A DNA stretch of 47,160 nt from a virus. Position numbers and translations under genes: made by a program. The DNA is taken from positions 1 through 47,160 of the IMG/VR virus record IMGVR_UViG_3300030616_000037, one strand, 5' to 3'. Of this stretch, positions 39,854 through 46,194 are shown one piece after another (within the stretch, counting starts at the first letter, position 1; each line of letters begins with the position of its first letter). The notes under the pieces are model-generated. The model searched no databases and was not told the DNA's origin. It was given only the letters and a program-made list of their open reading frames with translations.

Positions 39854-40887
39854 CAGGCGTCGATGTCGATTTCGGTGTCTGGCGGGTCCATCTCTTCTTC
39901 GTCGTCTCCCTGCTCAGCCTCGCCAGACTCCCACGGAAGAAAGCAGTCCGCATCGATCTGGAAGCCGGCTGCGCCCGGGTGCCCACCGCCACCGTACTGA
40001 AGTGCGATGTCGGAGACGTCGAACTGCTCCCCTCCAGGCTCGTCCTTGTTGGGCCTGGAGCGCAAGCTGAACTGCCACTGGCCGTGCGCGTTCACGAAGT
40101 AGCCCACGGCGAACGGGGCCTCGGGGTTCTCCTCGGCCAGCTTGCCAACGTGCTCGGAGCAGTTCATGTACGGCGTGTTGATCACCGGCACCTCGAAGCC
40201 TCCGACCTTCCGCCAGATGGCCATGGCCCGGACCTTCTCTCCGAAGGTGTCGATGTAGGCCTGGATGGCCTCGCCCTTCTCGATCACCTTCTGCACGCCC
40301 TGGTCGGTGGACATGAGATCGCCCAGCTCGTCCCAGTGCTCGAAGTCCATCGTCACGGTCGAGATGTACGCGGAGACCTCCTGGGACTTCGGCCACCTCC
40401 AACGCCAGAGATCGCGGTCCTCGATGTAGTCCACGAGGCGCTGCTTCCTCTGCCCGTTGTAGCGAGGCGTGTGGATGCCCGCCTTCTTCCCGGCCTCCTT
40501 CTCCAGCTCGTCGTACGTGATGCCGGCGCCGGAGCGCGACATGTCGAACACGATCTTGTCGGCCTGACGCTGGAGCCCCTCGTCGCGAAGCTCTTCGAGG
40601 ATGCCATCGAGGTTCTTCTCGGCGGTCTTGTGGTGGTCGTACACGGTCGTCCGCAGGGACGGCCTGATGATCTGGTTCTTCATCACCTCGCGATCGAACG
40701 AGACGTCGAGAAGCCAGACCATCCTTCCCTGCGTGGAGGGAAGCTTCTCCGGGTGACCGTAGTCGGCGGCGAAGAAGTCGCAGTTCTCGCCCTTGAACTT
40801 ACGGAAGACCCAGGCGGCGGTGTGGCCATCGAAGCACTTCCCGTGGTAGATGACCAGCGGTCGCTTCTGGTTGTCGTTGAGGGTCAC
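39853..40887 (-). CDS. DHH-family phosphoesterase
   Basis: The 344-residue protein shows the full DHH/DHHA1 pattern: HGKCFDG with D20, LLDVSF with D61, YDHHKT with D84-H85-H86, and a C-terminal GGGGHPGAAGF glycine-rich motif around residue 305. DHH enzymes use manganese to cut small RNAs, cyclic dinucleotides or pAp, or act as single-strand exonucleases (RecJ). The length and order resemble NrnA-like enzymes rather than RecJ. An acidic tail (DDEEEMDPPDTEIDIDA) ends the protein. It lies just upstream of the terminase genes and overlaps both neighbours. Degradation of nanoRNA or of cyclic-nucleotide defence signals are both possible; the sequence does not decide. Confidence 0.85.
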   Translation of the reverse strand: MTLNDNQKRPLVIYHGKCFDGHTAAWVFRKFKGENCDFFAADYGHPEKLPSTQGRMVWLLDVSFDREVMKNQIIRPSLRTTVYDHHKTAEKNLDGILEELRDEGLQRQADKIVFDMSRSGAGITYDELEKEAGKKAGIHTPRYNGQRKQRLVDYIEDRDLWRWRWPKSQEVSAYISTVTMDFEHWDELGDLMSTDQGVQKVIEKGEAIQAYIDTFGEKVRAMAIWRKVGGFEVPVINTPYMNCSEHVGKLAEENPEAPFAVGYFVNAHGQWQFSLRSRPNKDEPGGEQFDVSDIALQYGGGGHPGAAGFQIDADCFLPWESGEAEQGDDEEEMDPPDTEIDIDA

Positions 40888-41156
40888 AGATCCTCCAGAT
40901 TCGGCAGCGGCGTGGACATCTCTGCGGACAGCTCTTCCATCTTCTCCGCAGCCTTCTTGGACATCTCCATCGCCTGGGTGGTGAGGTTCTCCTGAACGAT
41001 CTTCTTCACCTCCTCGAAGGGCTGCTCGATCTCAACCGGCTGAGCAACGAACGCGAGGTAGATCCACGTCTTCCCCTCGGCAGACGGCTTGACCCTTTGG
41101 ATGGCCTGGATGCCGAACATCTCCAGACCACGCTTCGTCATGAGTTCTACGAACAT
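40884..41156 (-). CDS. Small protein heading the packaging operon
   Basis: The 90-residue protein is the first gene after the 216-base gap. Its N-terminal 45 residues alternate as short strands (FVELMTKRG, IQAIQRVKP, TWIYLAFV), a layout loosely like FlbD-type small beta proteins. The C-terminal half is an amphipathic helix rich in Lys, Glu and Met. It overlaps the DHH gene by 4 bases. The similarity to FlbD is weak and no function is claimed. Confidence 0.6.
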   Translation of the reverse strand: MFVELMTKRGLEMFGIQAIQRVKPSAEGKTWIYLAFVAQPVEIEQPFEEVKKIVQENLTTQAMEMSKKAAEKMEELSAEMSTPLPNLEDL

Positions 41157-41372
41157 CTCTTCTCCTTTGGTTGGGGGCGGGTGCTTCCCATCATTCCCCC
41201 CGAAGGGACTGGTCGCTATCGACGCCCGCCGGCATCGGACTAGGCTTAGCCTGACCTTCGCTAGTCACGAGGCTAGGAACTTCCACACCGCAGACGTGAA
41301 CGGCGGTGGCCCGCCGGAGGGCGGACGATGTGGAACCGCGAGGCCCACGGAAACAATGTCACCGCCCTCTCT
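41157..41372. other. Noncoding stretch with inverted repeats
   Basis: These 216 bases contain no supportable gene. They include a GACTAG (41238-41243) / CTAGTC (41261-41266) inverted pair, and the perfect palindrome AGGCTTAGCCT at 41242-41252 overlaps its left arm. A short hairpin (CCGCC-GGAG-GGCGG) lies around 41310. There is no T-run after the hairpin and no convincing -35/-10 pair. It divides the accessory genes from the packaging operon, so a promoter for a phage-specific factor or a regulator site is the likely content. Confidence 0.5.
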
Positions 41373-41774
41373 TCAGATGGTGGTCTTCCCACCGTTGCAC
41401 TCATCACCGAACTCCACCATCGTCTGGAGCAGGATGATGTAGTTGATCGCGTCGAGGCAGGTGTCCGCGAACGTCTCGTCGCTCACGGCCAGTTGCCCAC
41501 GCTCAACGAACCCGCGCACGCGGGCGAGCTTGTCGCTCAATCGCACGAGGATGCCGAACGCCCCGAAGGAACGGAAGTTCCTGAAGACGTCGTCGTCCGC
41601 GCCGTAGTCCTTGTTCTTCGCCTCCATGATGATCCGGGCCCGGTCGCACATCTCACGATGGCGCCGGAGGAGCCTCTCTCGGGAGGTCTCTTCCGTTGCC
41701 GTGAGTCGCTCCCGGGTTTCTGTTGCCGTGAGTCGCCCGCCCGGGGATCCGGCCAGGGATGCATGATCTTTCAT
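41373..41774 (-). CDS. DUF1599 (nucleotide-modification-associated domain 1) protein
   Basis: The 133-residue protein has a short low-complexity N-terminus with a doubled RLTATE unit and then a domain at residues 40-130. That domain contains KNKDYGADDDVFRNF, GILVRLSDKLARV and DTCLDAINYIILL. This matches the DUF1599 pattern (KxxDYG ... RxxDKxxR ... DxxNY). The domain recurs in phages, often near nucleotide or base-modification genes, and its biochemistry is not established. Here it ends an operon that also encodes a MazG-like enzyme. The noncoding stretch 41157-41372 follows. Confidence 0.7.
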   Translation of the reverse strand: MKDHASLAGSPGGRLTATETRERLTATEETSRERLLRRHREMCDRARIIMEAKNKDYGADDDVFRNFRSFGAFGILVRLSDKLARVRGFVERGQLAVSDETFADTCLDAINYIILLQTMVEFGDECNGGKTTI

Positions 41775-42124
41775 TTCTGCTTGAACTCCTTCAGGCAGCG
41801 TAGGGCTACCTTACCTGAGTAACGGCATGACGTCGTGACCGAGATGTGGTGCAGGATCTTCCTGGCCAGGGCCAAGTCCTTCTGCATCGCGAGCACCTGC
41901 TTGCGGAGACACGCGTTCTCGGTGTCGTCGAGAGGCCGCTCGAATGCGGCCTTCGAGTTCTGGAGCACATGCTGGATCCATTTCGACTTCGATGGCGCGA
42001 GGGTGGTCCAGAGGGCTTCGAGCGACTCCTTCAGGCGGTCGCGCTCGCGCTCGGCCTCCGCACGGAAGTACGCCTCCTCCTCGAAGTCGGAGATGGCGAT
42101 GAAACCGTCAGGCGCTTCGGCCAT
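41771..42124 (-). CDS. Hypothetical coiled-coil protein
   Basis: I place the start at MAEAPDGF (117 residues), overlapping the previous gene by 17 bases. A longer frame starting at 42202 would overlap that gene by 95 bases and has unlike composition. The body is a long charged helix (YFRAEAERERDRLKESLEAL) and a second helical part with a few Cys near the C-terminus. It overlaps the DUF1599 gene by 4 bases. Function is unknown; the start is uncertain. Confidence 0.55.
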   Translation of the reverse strand: MAEAPDGFIAISDFEEEAYFRAEAERERDRLKESLEALWTTLAPSKSKWIQHVLQNSKAAFERPLDDTENACLRKQVLAMQKDLALARKILHHISVTTSCRYSGKVALRCLKEFKQK

Positions 42125-42344
42125 GGATCGGGCACTCGTCGTTCCGCCAGAACATCGTGGATCGCTTCCCGTCTGCACCCGTGACAGGGATGCCACGGCC
42201 ATGGTTGTTGTCGAGGACTGGGCAACGACAACCCTCCTCGACGGCTTGCTTCGACCCGGGAGGAAGCAGACGCTTGTCGGGGAGCCCGTTCAGCGTCCGC
42301 CCCATCCCGGTCGCCCTCATCTTGTCAGACAAGCTTGCCTCCAT
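42108..42344 (-). CDS. Small Cys/His protein
   Basis: The 78-residue protein begins MEASLSDK and overlaps the MazG-like gene by 20 bases. The second half has CRCP near residue 39 and CPIH near residue 70, a plausible single zinc site spanning a loop rich in Gly and Asn. No family is recognised. Three quarters of the residues are polar or charged, so it is probably a small cytosolic protein. Confidence 0.58.
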   Translation of the reverse strand: MEASLSDKMRATGMGRTLNGLPDKRLLPPGSKQAVEEGCRCPVLDNNHGRGIPVTGADGKRSTMFWRNDECPIHGRSA

Positions 42345-42687
42345 GTCGATGGGGCCGCGTCGCGTTGTAGGCCATCTTCAGGGCGAGGGCCGTCTCCAAA
42401 TCCACGTCGTTGGCCGCGCACCAGTCGAAGAGACGGATGACCGCGTCCGCGATCTCGATGGGGATACCCTCGGGCTTCTCGATGGTTCCGGCTTCGCGAT
42501 GCGCTGCACCCGAGGTGGGGTAGTAGATCTCGTTGAGGCCCCGACCGTTCCTGAACTCCTCCAACGCCTCGGAGATCTCGGAGACGACGAGCAGCATCTT
42601 CTCGCAGAAGAGATCGCGGCCCCGCGACTCCCAGCCCTTGTCCTCGTTGTTGAGACGGATCTCCTTCATGGCGTCAGCAATCCTCAT
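42325..42687 (-). CDS. MazG-like nucleotide pyrophosphohydrolase
   Basis: The 120-residue protein carries the all-alpha NTP pyrophosphatase signature. A first helix has E37, E40 and E43/E44 (SEISEALEEF) and a second has E78 and D81 (IEIADAVIRLFDW), with ALALKMAYNATRP following. This is the ExxE...ExxD magnesium-binding pattern of MazG/dUTPase-like enzymes, which hydrolyse nucleoside triphosphates to monophosphate and pyrophosphate. Phage copies are thought to adjust nucleotide pools or alarmone levels. The substrate cannot be told from sequence. It is near normal length for a single-domain phage MazG-like protein. Confidence 0.82.
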   Translation of the reverse strand: MRIADAMKEIRLNNEDKGWESRGRDLFCEKMLLVVSEISEALEEFRNGRGLNEIYYPTSGAAHREAGTIEKPEGIPIEIADAVIRLFDWCAANDVDLETALALKMAYNATRPHRHGGKLV

Positions 42688-43033
42688 ACTGCTTCTCCTT
42701 CCGAAGAGCGATCTCCACGGCCAGGGCGAGATCGCAGTCGGGGCACTCCCTCGCGGGATGCTCGGCGTGAAGACCGTCGTGGCTCCTGAGAAACGCCCGC
42801 ATCACCTCGATGATGCCGAGGTACTGCATAGCGCTTGTGTGGGTTCTGCGTGCCTGCTCGACGGCGCTCTCGGGAGCAGAGTCCCGCCACCCCGGCCTGG
42901 GGATGCTCTCCGGCTTCGCGGCCCAGAGCGTGCAACGGGCAGCGACCCTCCCCCTCCCGATGGTGACGTGCTTCAGGTGACGGAGAACCTGAAGGAGAGG
43001 GAAGTTCGTTCGGTGCTTCGGAGTGTAGGCCAT
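42674..43033 (-). CDS. Hypothetical protein
   Basis: This 119-residue protein starts one base after the preceding stop and overlaps the next gene by 14 bases. The first 50 residues are basic with several Trp, and a CPDC pair lies near residue 98. The remainder is probably helical. I do not recognise a family. The overlap and consistent spacing make it a real gene in the early-type operon. Confidence 0.6.
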   Translation of the reverse strand: MAYTPKHRTNFPLLQVLRHLKHVTIGRGRVAARCTLWAAKPESIPRPGWRDSAPESAVEQARRTHTSAMQYLGIIEVMRAFLRSHDGLHAEHPARECPDCDLALAVEIALRKEKQYEDC

Positions 43034-43034
43034 C

Positions 43035-43874
43035 TCACCCCTCGTTCCTCTTCTTGCGGTAACGGTCGATCGCCAACTGGATCCGTTTCGGGTCGCTCTT
43101 GTTCCCCTCGATGTACTTCAAGACCTTCTCGGCCAGCTCGAACATCTCCAGCTTCTTCTTCGTCTCCACGTCTTCCTCCTGCAACTCCTCCATAGGGAGG
43201 AGATCTTCTCTTGGATAGGCTGGTCGGCTGAAGCCCTCGATCCGCTTCATCTTGGCTTCGCGAGGAAGCCACCCGAGAGCCTCACACCTTTCCTGGGACT
43301 TGAAAACCAACGCGCCGATGATGAGGTCGGCCACCACGCGGCCATCAGCGCTGTCGGGATCGTTGAACCCCCGGGGGCCATCCCATTGCGCTCTCACTGC
43401 GGTGCATTTCACGTCGTACGTTCGACCGTCCGGCAAGACTCCGTCTACCTTCCCGTCGTCGCCGGGGTGGACTTTCAGGTTGGGCTCCCCACCAAGGGCC
43501 TCAACGACGGCACACTCGACGGCTTGGTCTAGGTCTCGATCCTCCATGGAGGCCTCGACCCCCGCAGCCGAAGTTCGATTCTTACCCTCCTTTCGACACT
43601 TCTTCTCGAACGCCTTGACCTGATCGAGCCAGTACCGCACGCGCTCCATTTCGATGCGGAGCGTCCGAGCTGGTATCGGTTGCGGAGCGGCAGGCTTCGG
43701 CCAGTCCGGCCTCAGCTTGAAGAAGCAACGGTTGCAGAGCCACCGACCGCCGTGCTGGTTCGAGTAGTGAACGAACAACTCGTTCTCGTGGTCGGGGCCC
43801 CGGTGACACTCCTCGCAGCCCTTGCACTCAGGAAGAGGCTCGGGCTTCGGGGGAGCTTCTGTTCGCGGAGTCAC
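43035..43874 (-). CDS. Putative PD-(D/E)XK-type nuclease with N-terminal zinc motif
   Basis: The 279-residue protein has an N-terminal cysteine cluster (C17, C20, C23, then C47 and C50) typical of a treble-clef or HNH-like zinc site. A coiled linker follows. Residues 115-160 contain an E120/E125 helix, D144 in a KVDGV strand, and D154-V-K156 in a YDVK strand. This E...D...DxK layout matches PD-(D/E)XK nucleases, which cut DNA with metal ions. The C-terminal 80 residues are charged and helical. Nuclease activity is inferred from the motif only; a resolvase or recombination role would fit. It overlaps the preceding gene by 4 bases. Confidence 0.5.
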   Translation of the reverse strand: MTPRTEAPPKPEPLPECKGCEECHRGPDHENELFVHYSNQHGGRWLCNRCFFKLRPDWPKPAAPQPIPARTLRIEMERVRYWLDQVKAFEKKCRKEGKNRTSAAGVEASMEDRDLDQAVECAVVEALGGEPNLKVHPGDDGKVDGVLPDGRTYDVKCTAVRAQWDGPRGFNDPDSADGRVVADLIIGALVFKSQERCEALGWLPREAKMKRIEGFSRPAYPREDLLPMEELQEEDVETKKKLEMFELAEKVLKYIEGNKSDPKRIQLAIDRYRKKRNEG

Positions 43875-44077
43875 AGCCCCGCCTTCTCCAAGATCTTCAC
43901 GCAGAGCTTGTCCCGGTAGCAGATGGTCTTCAGGCAGCGACCCAGCTCTTCCTCCGCCTTGATGACGGCGTAGAGGAACTTGTCCCTGTAGTAGCCCCGG
44001 GCCATGAACCAGCCCCAGGCGAAGAAGAACGTGCAGACTACCATCGTGACGACAACTTCACCCGTGTCGCTCATCAT
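43871..44077 (-). CDS. Small single-pass membrane protein
   Basis: The 68-residue protein has a hydrophobic segment at about residues 8-27 (VVVTMVVCTFFFAWGWFMA) and then a basic, helical tail with three Cys. It is most likely an inner-membrane protein with a cytoplasmic C-terminus. There are two possible adjacent ATG starts (MMSD). It overlaps the next gene by 4 bases. Its position in the accessory region, far from the lysis genes, argues against a holin, but no function can be named. Confidence 0.65.
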   Translation of the reverse strand: MMSDTGEVVVTMVVCTFFFAWGWFMARGYYRDKFLYAVIKAEEELGRCLKTICYRDKLCVKILEKAGL

Positions 44078-44085
44078 CGTTCCTC

Positions 44086-44376
44086 CTATGCAATCTTCTT
44101 GGCCGCATCGAACATGCCCTGAAGATCGATGAGCCGGTTCTTCTTCCCCTCCACCTTCGGAGGCTCGGGAGGCTTCGGAGGCTCAGGGGGAGGCGGAGCG
44201 GATCCACCCCAGTCCTCGTAGTACGCGGCCTGGAGACGACGCTCGAACTCCTTGTCGCCCAGGACGGCCCGGAACAGCTCCTCCTCCAGCATCCCGACCT
44301 TCACGTACTTCCCGCCGCGCTCAACGATGATGAACATCCAGGCGGGATCCTCTTTCGTTATTCCACAGATAATCAT
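44086..44376 (-). CDS. Hypothetical protein with proline-rich linker
   Basis: The 96-residue protein starts MIICGITK at an ATG preceded by GGGAGGCGACGA. The first 50 residues look like a small alpha/beta domain (FIIVERGGKYVKVG). A proline/glutamate run (PPPPEPPKPPEPPK) follows near residue 60, then a short basic-to-amphipathic C-terminal helix. The Pro-rich linker suggests a flexible tether between a globular part and a short binding helix. No family is recognised. Confidence 0.65.
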   Translation of the reverse strand: MIICGITKEDPAWMFIIVERGGKYVKVGMLEEELFRAVLGDKEFERRLQAAYYEDWGGSAPPPPEPPKPPEPPKVEGKKNRLIDLQGMFDAAKKIA

Positions 44377-44585
44377 TCGTCGCCTCCCTGGAGGGCCTTG
44401 ACCAGCGCATCGGCCTTGCGCCAATGCTTCATGGTCTGCTCGAAATGCTTTTGGCAGAGAACGGTATGCGTGTCTGGGTCAATAACCTCCACAAGCCACG
44501 AAACCTTGTGTGGGCCCGGCAGGCTGTCCGGTGTGGCACTGCACTTGTCACAATGATCCCCACTCCTACGGATTCGAGCACTCAT
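44373..44585 (-). CDS. Small Cys-containing protein
   Basis: This 70-residue protein starts MSARIRRS after GGGGAGTCGACG, a variant of the repeated junction. It has CDKC near residue 13 and a Cys/His pair (LCQKH) near residue 51, which could form one zinc site. It ends ALQGGDE, again similar to the array tails. It overlaps the previous gene by 20 bases and the next by 4. Function is unknown. Confidence 0.65.
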   Translation of the reverse strand: MSARIRRSGDHCDKCSATPDSLPGPHKVSWLVEVIDPDTHTVLCQKHFEQTMKHWRKADALVKALQGGDE

Positions 44586-45021
44586 CGTCGACTCCCCTGA
44601 GGGCTTTGGCTTGTGGACTGTCCTCTCCTGCCAGCTCGCACGCGACCGCGTAAAGGGTGGGAACCGGAATTGCCAGCGTCGCGTCGATCTTGGCCTTCAA
44701 CCCTGCAATGATGTCCCTCTTGGTCCGCCATTCCCTATTGCTGGCCCGCAGCCGCTCGTTCTCGGCCCGGAGTTCCTTGCAGTAGTGAGACGCTGGATCA
44801 TTGAGTGCCGCTCGCAGCCGCTCAACCTCGGCCTCCAGCCGCGTCTCCCTGTGATAGGCGGCGTCGGTCTCGGCGTGGGCCTGCTTCAACGCCTCCAGCA
44901 AGGCGCAGGCATCCCCCACCCCGATACAGCACGGATGGTCGGCGTTGATGTGCTCGCGGATCTCGTCCGGCGTTCTAACCTTGCGCCCCCGGTCTGCGGC
45001 GTGGTGATCCTCACTCGCCAT
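44566..45021 (-). CDS. Coiled-coil protein, array member 4
   Basis: The 151-residue protein starts MASEDHHA within the repeated junction. Its first 60 residues hold a few Cys and His (HPCCIGVGDAC), followed by a long coiled coil with ELRAENERLR near residue 85 and LKAKIDATLAIP near residue 110. The latter matches the cores of the genes at 45502 and 45207. The end (ALRGVDDE) is a decayed version of the LRGGDDGE tail. It is the longest member of the array; no function can be assigned. Confidence 0.7.
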   Translation of the reverse strand: MASEDHHAADRGRKVRTPDEIREHINADHPCCIGVGDACALLEALKQAHAETDAAYHRETRLEAEVERLRAALNDPASHYCKELRAENERLRASNREWRTKRDIIAGLKAKIDATLAIPVPTLYAVACELAGEDSPQAKALRGVDDECSNP

Positions 45022-45217
45022 CGTCGCCTCCCGCTACTTCGTGGAGGGTGCGCTTCAGCTTCTCATCGCAGTCGCACCCCATGGCGCAGTGGTCACCATG
45101 AAGCAGTATCGCCTCGTCCAGCGCCCGCGCCAGCTTCACCGTGACGCACGGCCCAACGTTCAGGCATCCGGCACAGCCCTTGTGCTTCTCCTCGATCCGC
45201 TCTAGGTCACTTGCCAT
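45011..45217 (-). CDS. Small cysteine-rich protein, array member 3
   Basis: The 68-residue protein starts MASDLERI and ends AGGDDGE, using the repeated junction sequence at both ends. It has seven cysteines (GCAGC, GPC, HCAMGCDC) that could bind one or two zinc ions. It lacks the NERLR coiled coil of its neighbours. It overlaps both neighbours by 11 bases, so translation is almost certainly coupled. Function is unknown. Confidence 0.65.
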   Translation of the reverse strand: MASDLERIEEKHKGCAGCLNVGPCVTVKLARALDEAILLHGDHCAMGCDCDEKLKRTLHEVAGGDDGE

Positions 45218-45512
45218 CGTCGCCCCCCCGGAGAGTTCTCGCCATACTAGTCAGCCCTGCTCGCCATCCGTACCCACAACTGGGACACGTCACTGGGTAC
45301 GCTGCTGACTTCGCCAGCGCCGCCTCAATCTTGGCCTCGGCCTTGTGATACCACTCCTCAACCTCACGGCGTCTGTCAATGTGGTGTTGCACTTCGGACC
45401 GCAGCCGTTCGTTCTCGGCCAGCACCTCGCGGACTGCCCAGTCAGGAGCGCGCACATCGTCGTCCTCTCTATCGAGGTATCTTTGTAGCGTCTCCACCGC
45501 GTCACTCGGCAT
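45207..45512 (-). CDS. Small coiled-coil/zinc-ribbon protein, array member 2
   Basis: The 101-residue protein starts MPSDAVET at a start codon overlapping the end of the previous gene by 11 bases; the longer upstream frame reads through that gene and is rejected. It carries VLAENERLR near residue 30 and HKAEAKIEAALAK near residue 57, almost the same core as the preceding gene. A CPSCGYGW half zinc-ribbon and an LRGGDDGK end follow. The shared core but different C-terminal module suggests duplication with module exchange. Function is unknown. Confidence 0.68.
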   Translation of the reverse strand: MPSDAVETLQRYLDREDDDVRAPDWAVREVLAENERLRSEVQHHIDRRREVEEWYHKAEAKIEAALAKSAAYPVTCPSCGYGWRAGLTSMARTLRGGDDGK

Positions 45513-45864
45513 CGTCGCCTCCCCGGAGGGCCTTGACCGTGGGACAGGGCCATAAAGTGGGACCAGTCCTCTTAACGCTACATGCCACACAACACTTGAT
45601 GGTTCCAGTCCAGATGCCCGGCTTGTGCAGCGCCAGTGCCGCCTTGATCTTGGCCTCGGCTTTATGCAGGAGTTTGATGTAGTCGTCGGTAAACCGCCGC
45701 TCGGTGACCGACTCAGCCCGCAGCCGCTCGTTGTCGGCCAGCAACCCACGACACCCGTCGAGCAGGGCGTCACCGTGCTCTTTCGTGTCGGGCCACTCAC
45801 CAAATGCGGCGTAGTGGTCCGCATAGAACGTGACCGGTGCCCGCCACTGGTACTCACTCGCCAT
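45502..45864 (-). CDS. Small coiled-coil/Cys protein, array member 1
   Basis: The 120-residue protein starts MASEYQW after a GGGGAGG ribosome site. A central coiled coil contains LLADNERLR near residue 42 and HKAEAKIKAALAL near residue 67. Two closely spaced Cys (KCCVAC) follow, and the protein ends LRGGDDAE. The coiled-coil core is shared with the next gene and with the 151-residue gene at 44566-45021, so these look like diverged duplicates. Architecture of this sort (NERLR coiled coil plus a variable end) is common in small accessory phage proteins, but I cannot assign a function. Confidence 0.7.
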   Translation of the reverse strand: MASEYQWRAPVTFYADHYAAFGEWPDTKEHGDALLDGCRGLLADNERLRAESVTERRFTDDYIKLLHKAEAKIKAALALHKPGIWTGTIKCCVACSVKRTGPTLWPCPTVKALRGGDDAE

Positions 45865-45907
45865 CGTCGCCTCCCCGGTCGGGAAACACGACCACGTACT
45901 TCCTCAT
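45854..45907 (-). CDS. 17-residue ORF coupling two genes
   Basis: A 17-codon frame (MRKYVVVFPD, then RGGDDGE) starts in an ATGA overlap with the zinc-knuckle gene and stops inside the start region of the next gene. Its last residues are encoded by the same GGAGGCGACGATGGCGAGTGA sequence found at the ends of the neighbouring genes. It may be a real micropeptide, the remnant of a longer family member lost by deletion, or only a translational bridge. Placement, not content, supports it. Confidence 0.4.
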   Translation of the reverse strand: MRKYVVVFPDRGGDDGE

Positions 45908-46194
45908 TGGATACTCCTCAGTGTCTCCTCGTGGATCAGAACGCACGGGAGCTTCTTCTTGGCCGAGGACTCGTTGCACGCCGCGTTGAAGCGACGGTAA
46001 GAAGAACCAGCCTCTTTCTCTGTCATCTGCTCGTTGTGCTTGGGCCCCCCGAGGCAGATCATGATCTGCTGCTTCGAGATGCGCTTGCCAGTGCCCTTGC
46101 AGCGATAGCACGGCCCACCGACCGGGCCCCACTGCTTCCCGTCACCACCGCAGGACCAGCAGCTCTCCTCGACCTTCTTGTACTTGAGGGGCAC
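45904..46194 (-). CDS. DnaJ-type CxxCxGxG zinc-knuckle protein
   Basis: This 96-residue protein starts with GTG in a TAGTG overlap with the preceding stop. Residues 12-19 read CWSCGGDG and residues 29-36 read CYRCKGTG, two copies of the CxxCxGxG motif used by DnaJ-type zinc centres. The rest is a basic, mostly helical tail with a few extra Cys. DnaJ zinc domains bind unfolded protein, but isolated phage copies have no settled function. Its 3' end forms an ATGA overlap with a 17-codon reading frame. Confidence 0.75.
   Translation of the reverse strand: MPLKYKKVEESCWSCGGDGKQWGPVGGPCYRCKGTGKRISKQQIMICLGGPKHNEQMTEKEAGSSYRRFNAACNESSAKKKLPCVLIHEETLRSIQ

Noticed and set aside
41295-41330. Terminator at the GC hairpin in the 216-base gap
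   Set aside because: The stem is only 5 pairs and no T-run follows, so I list it as part of the gap rather than as a terminator.
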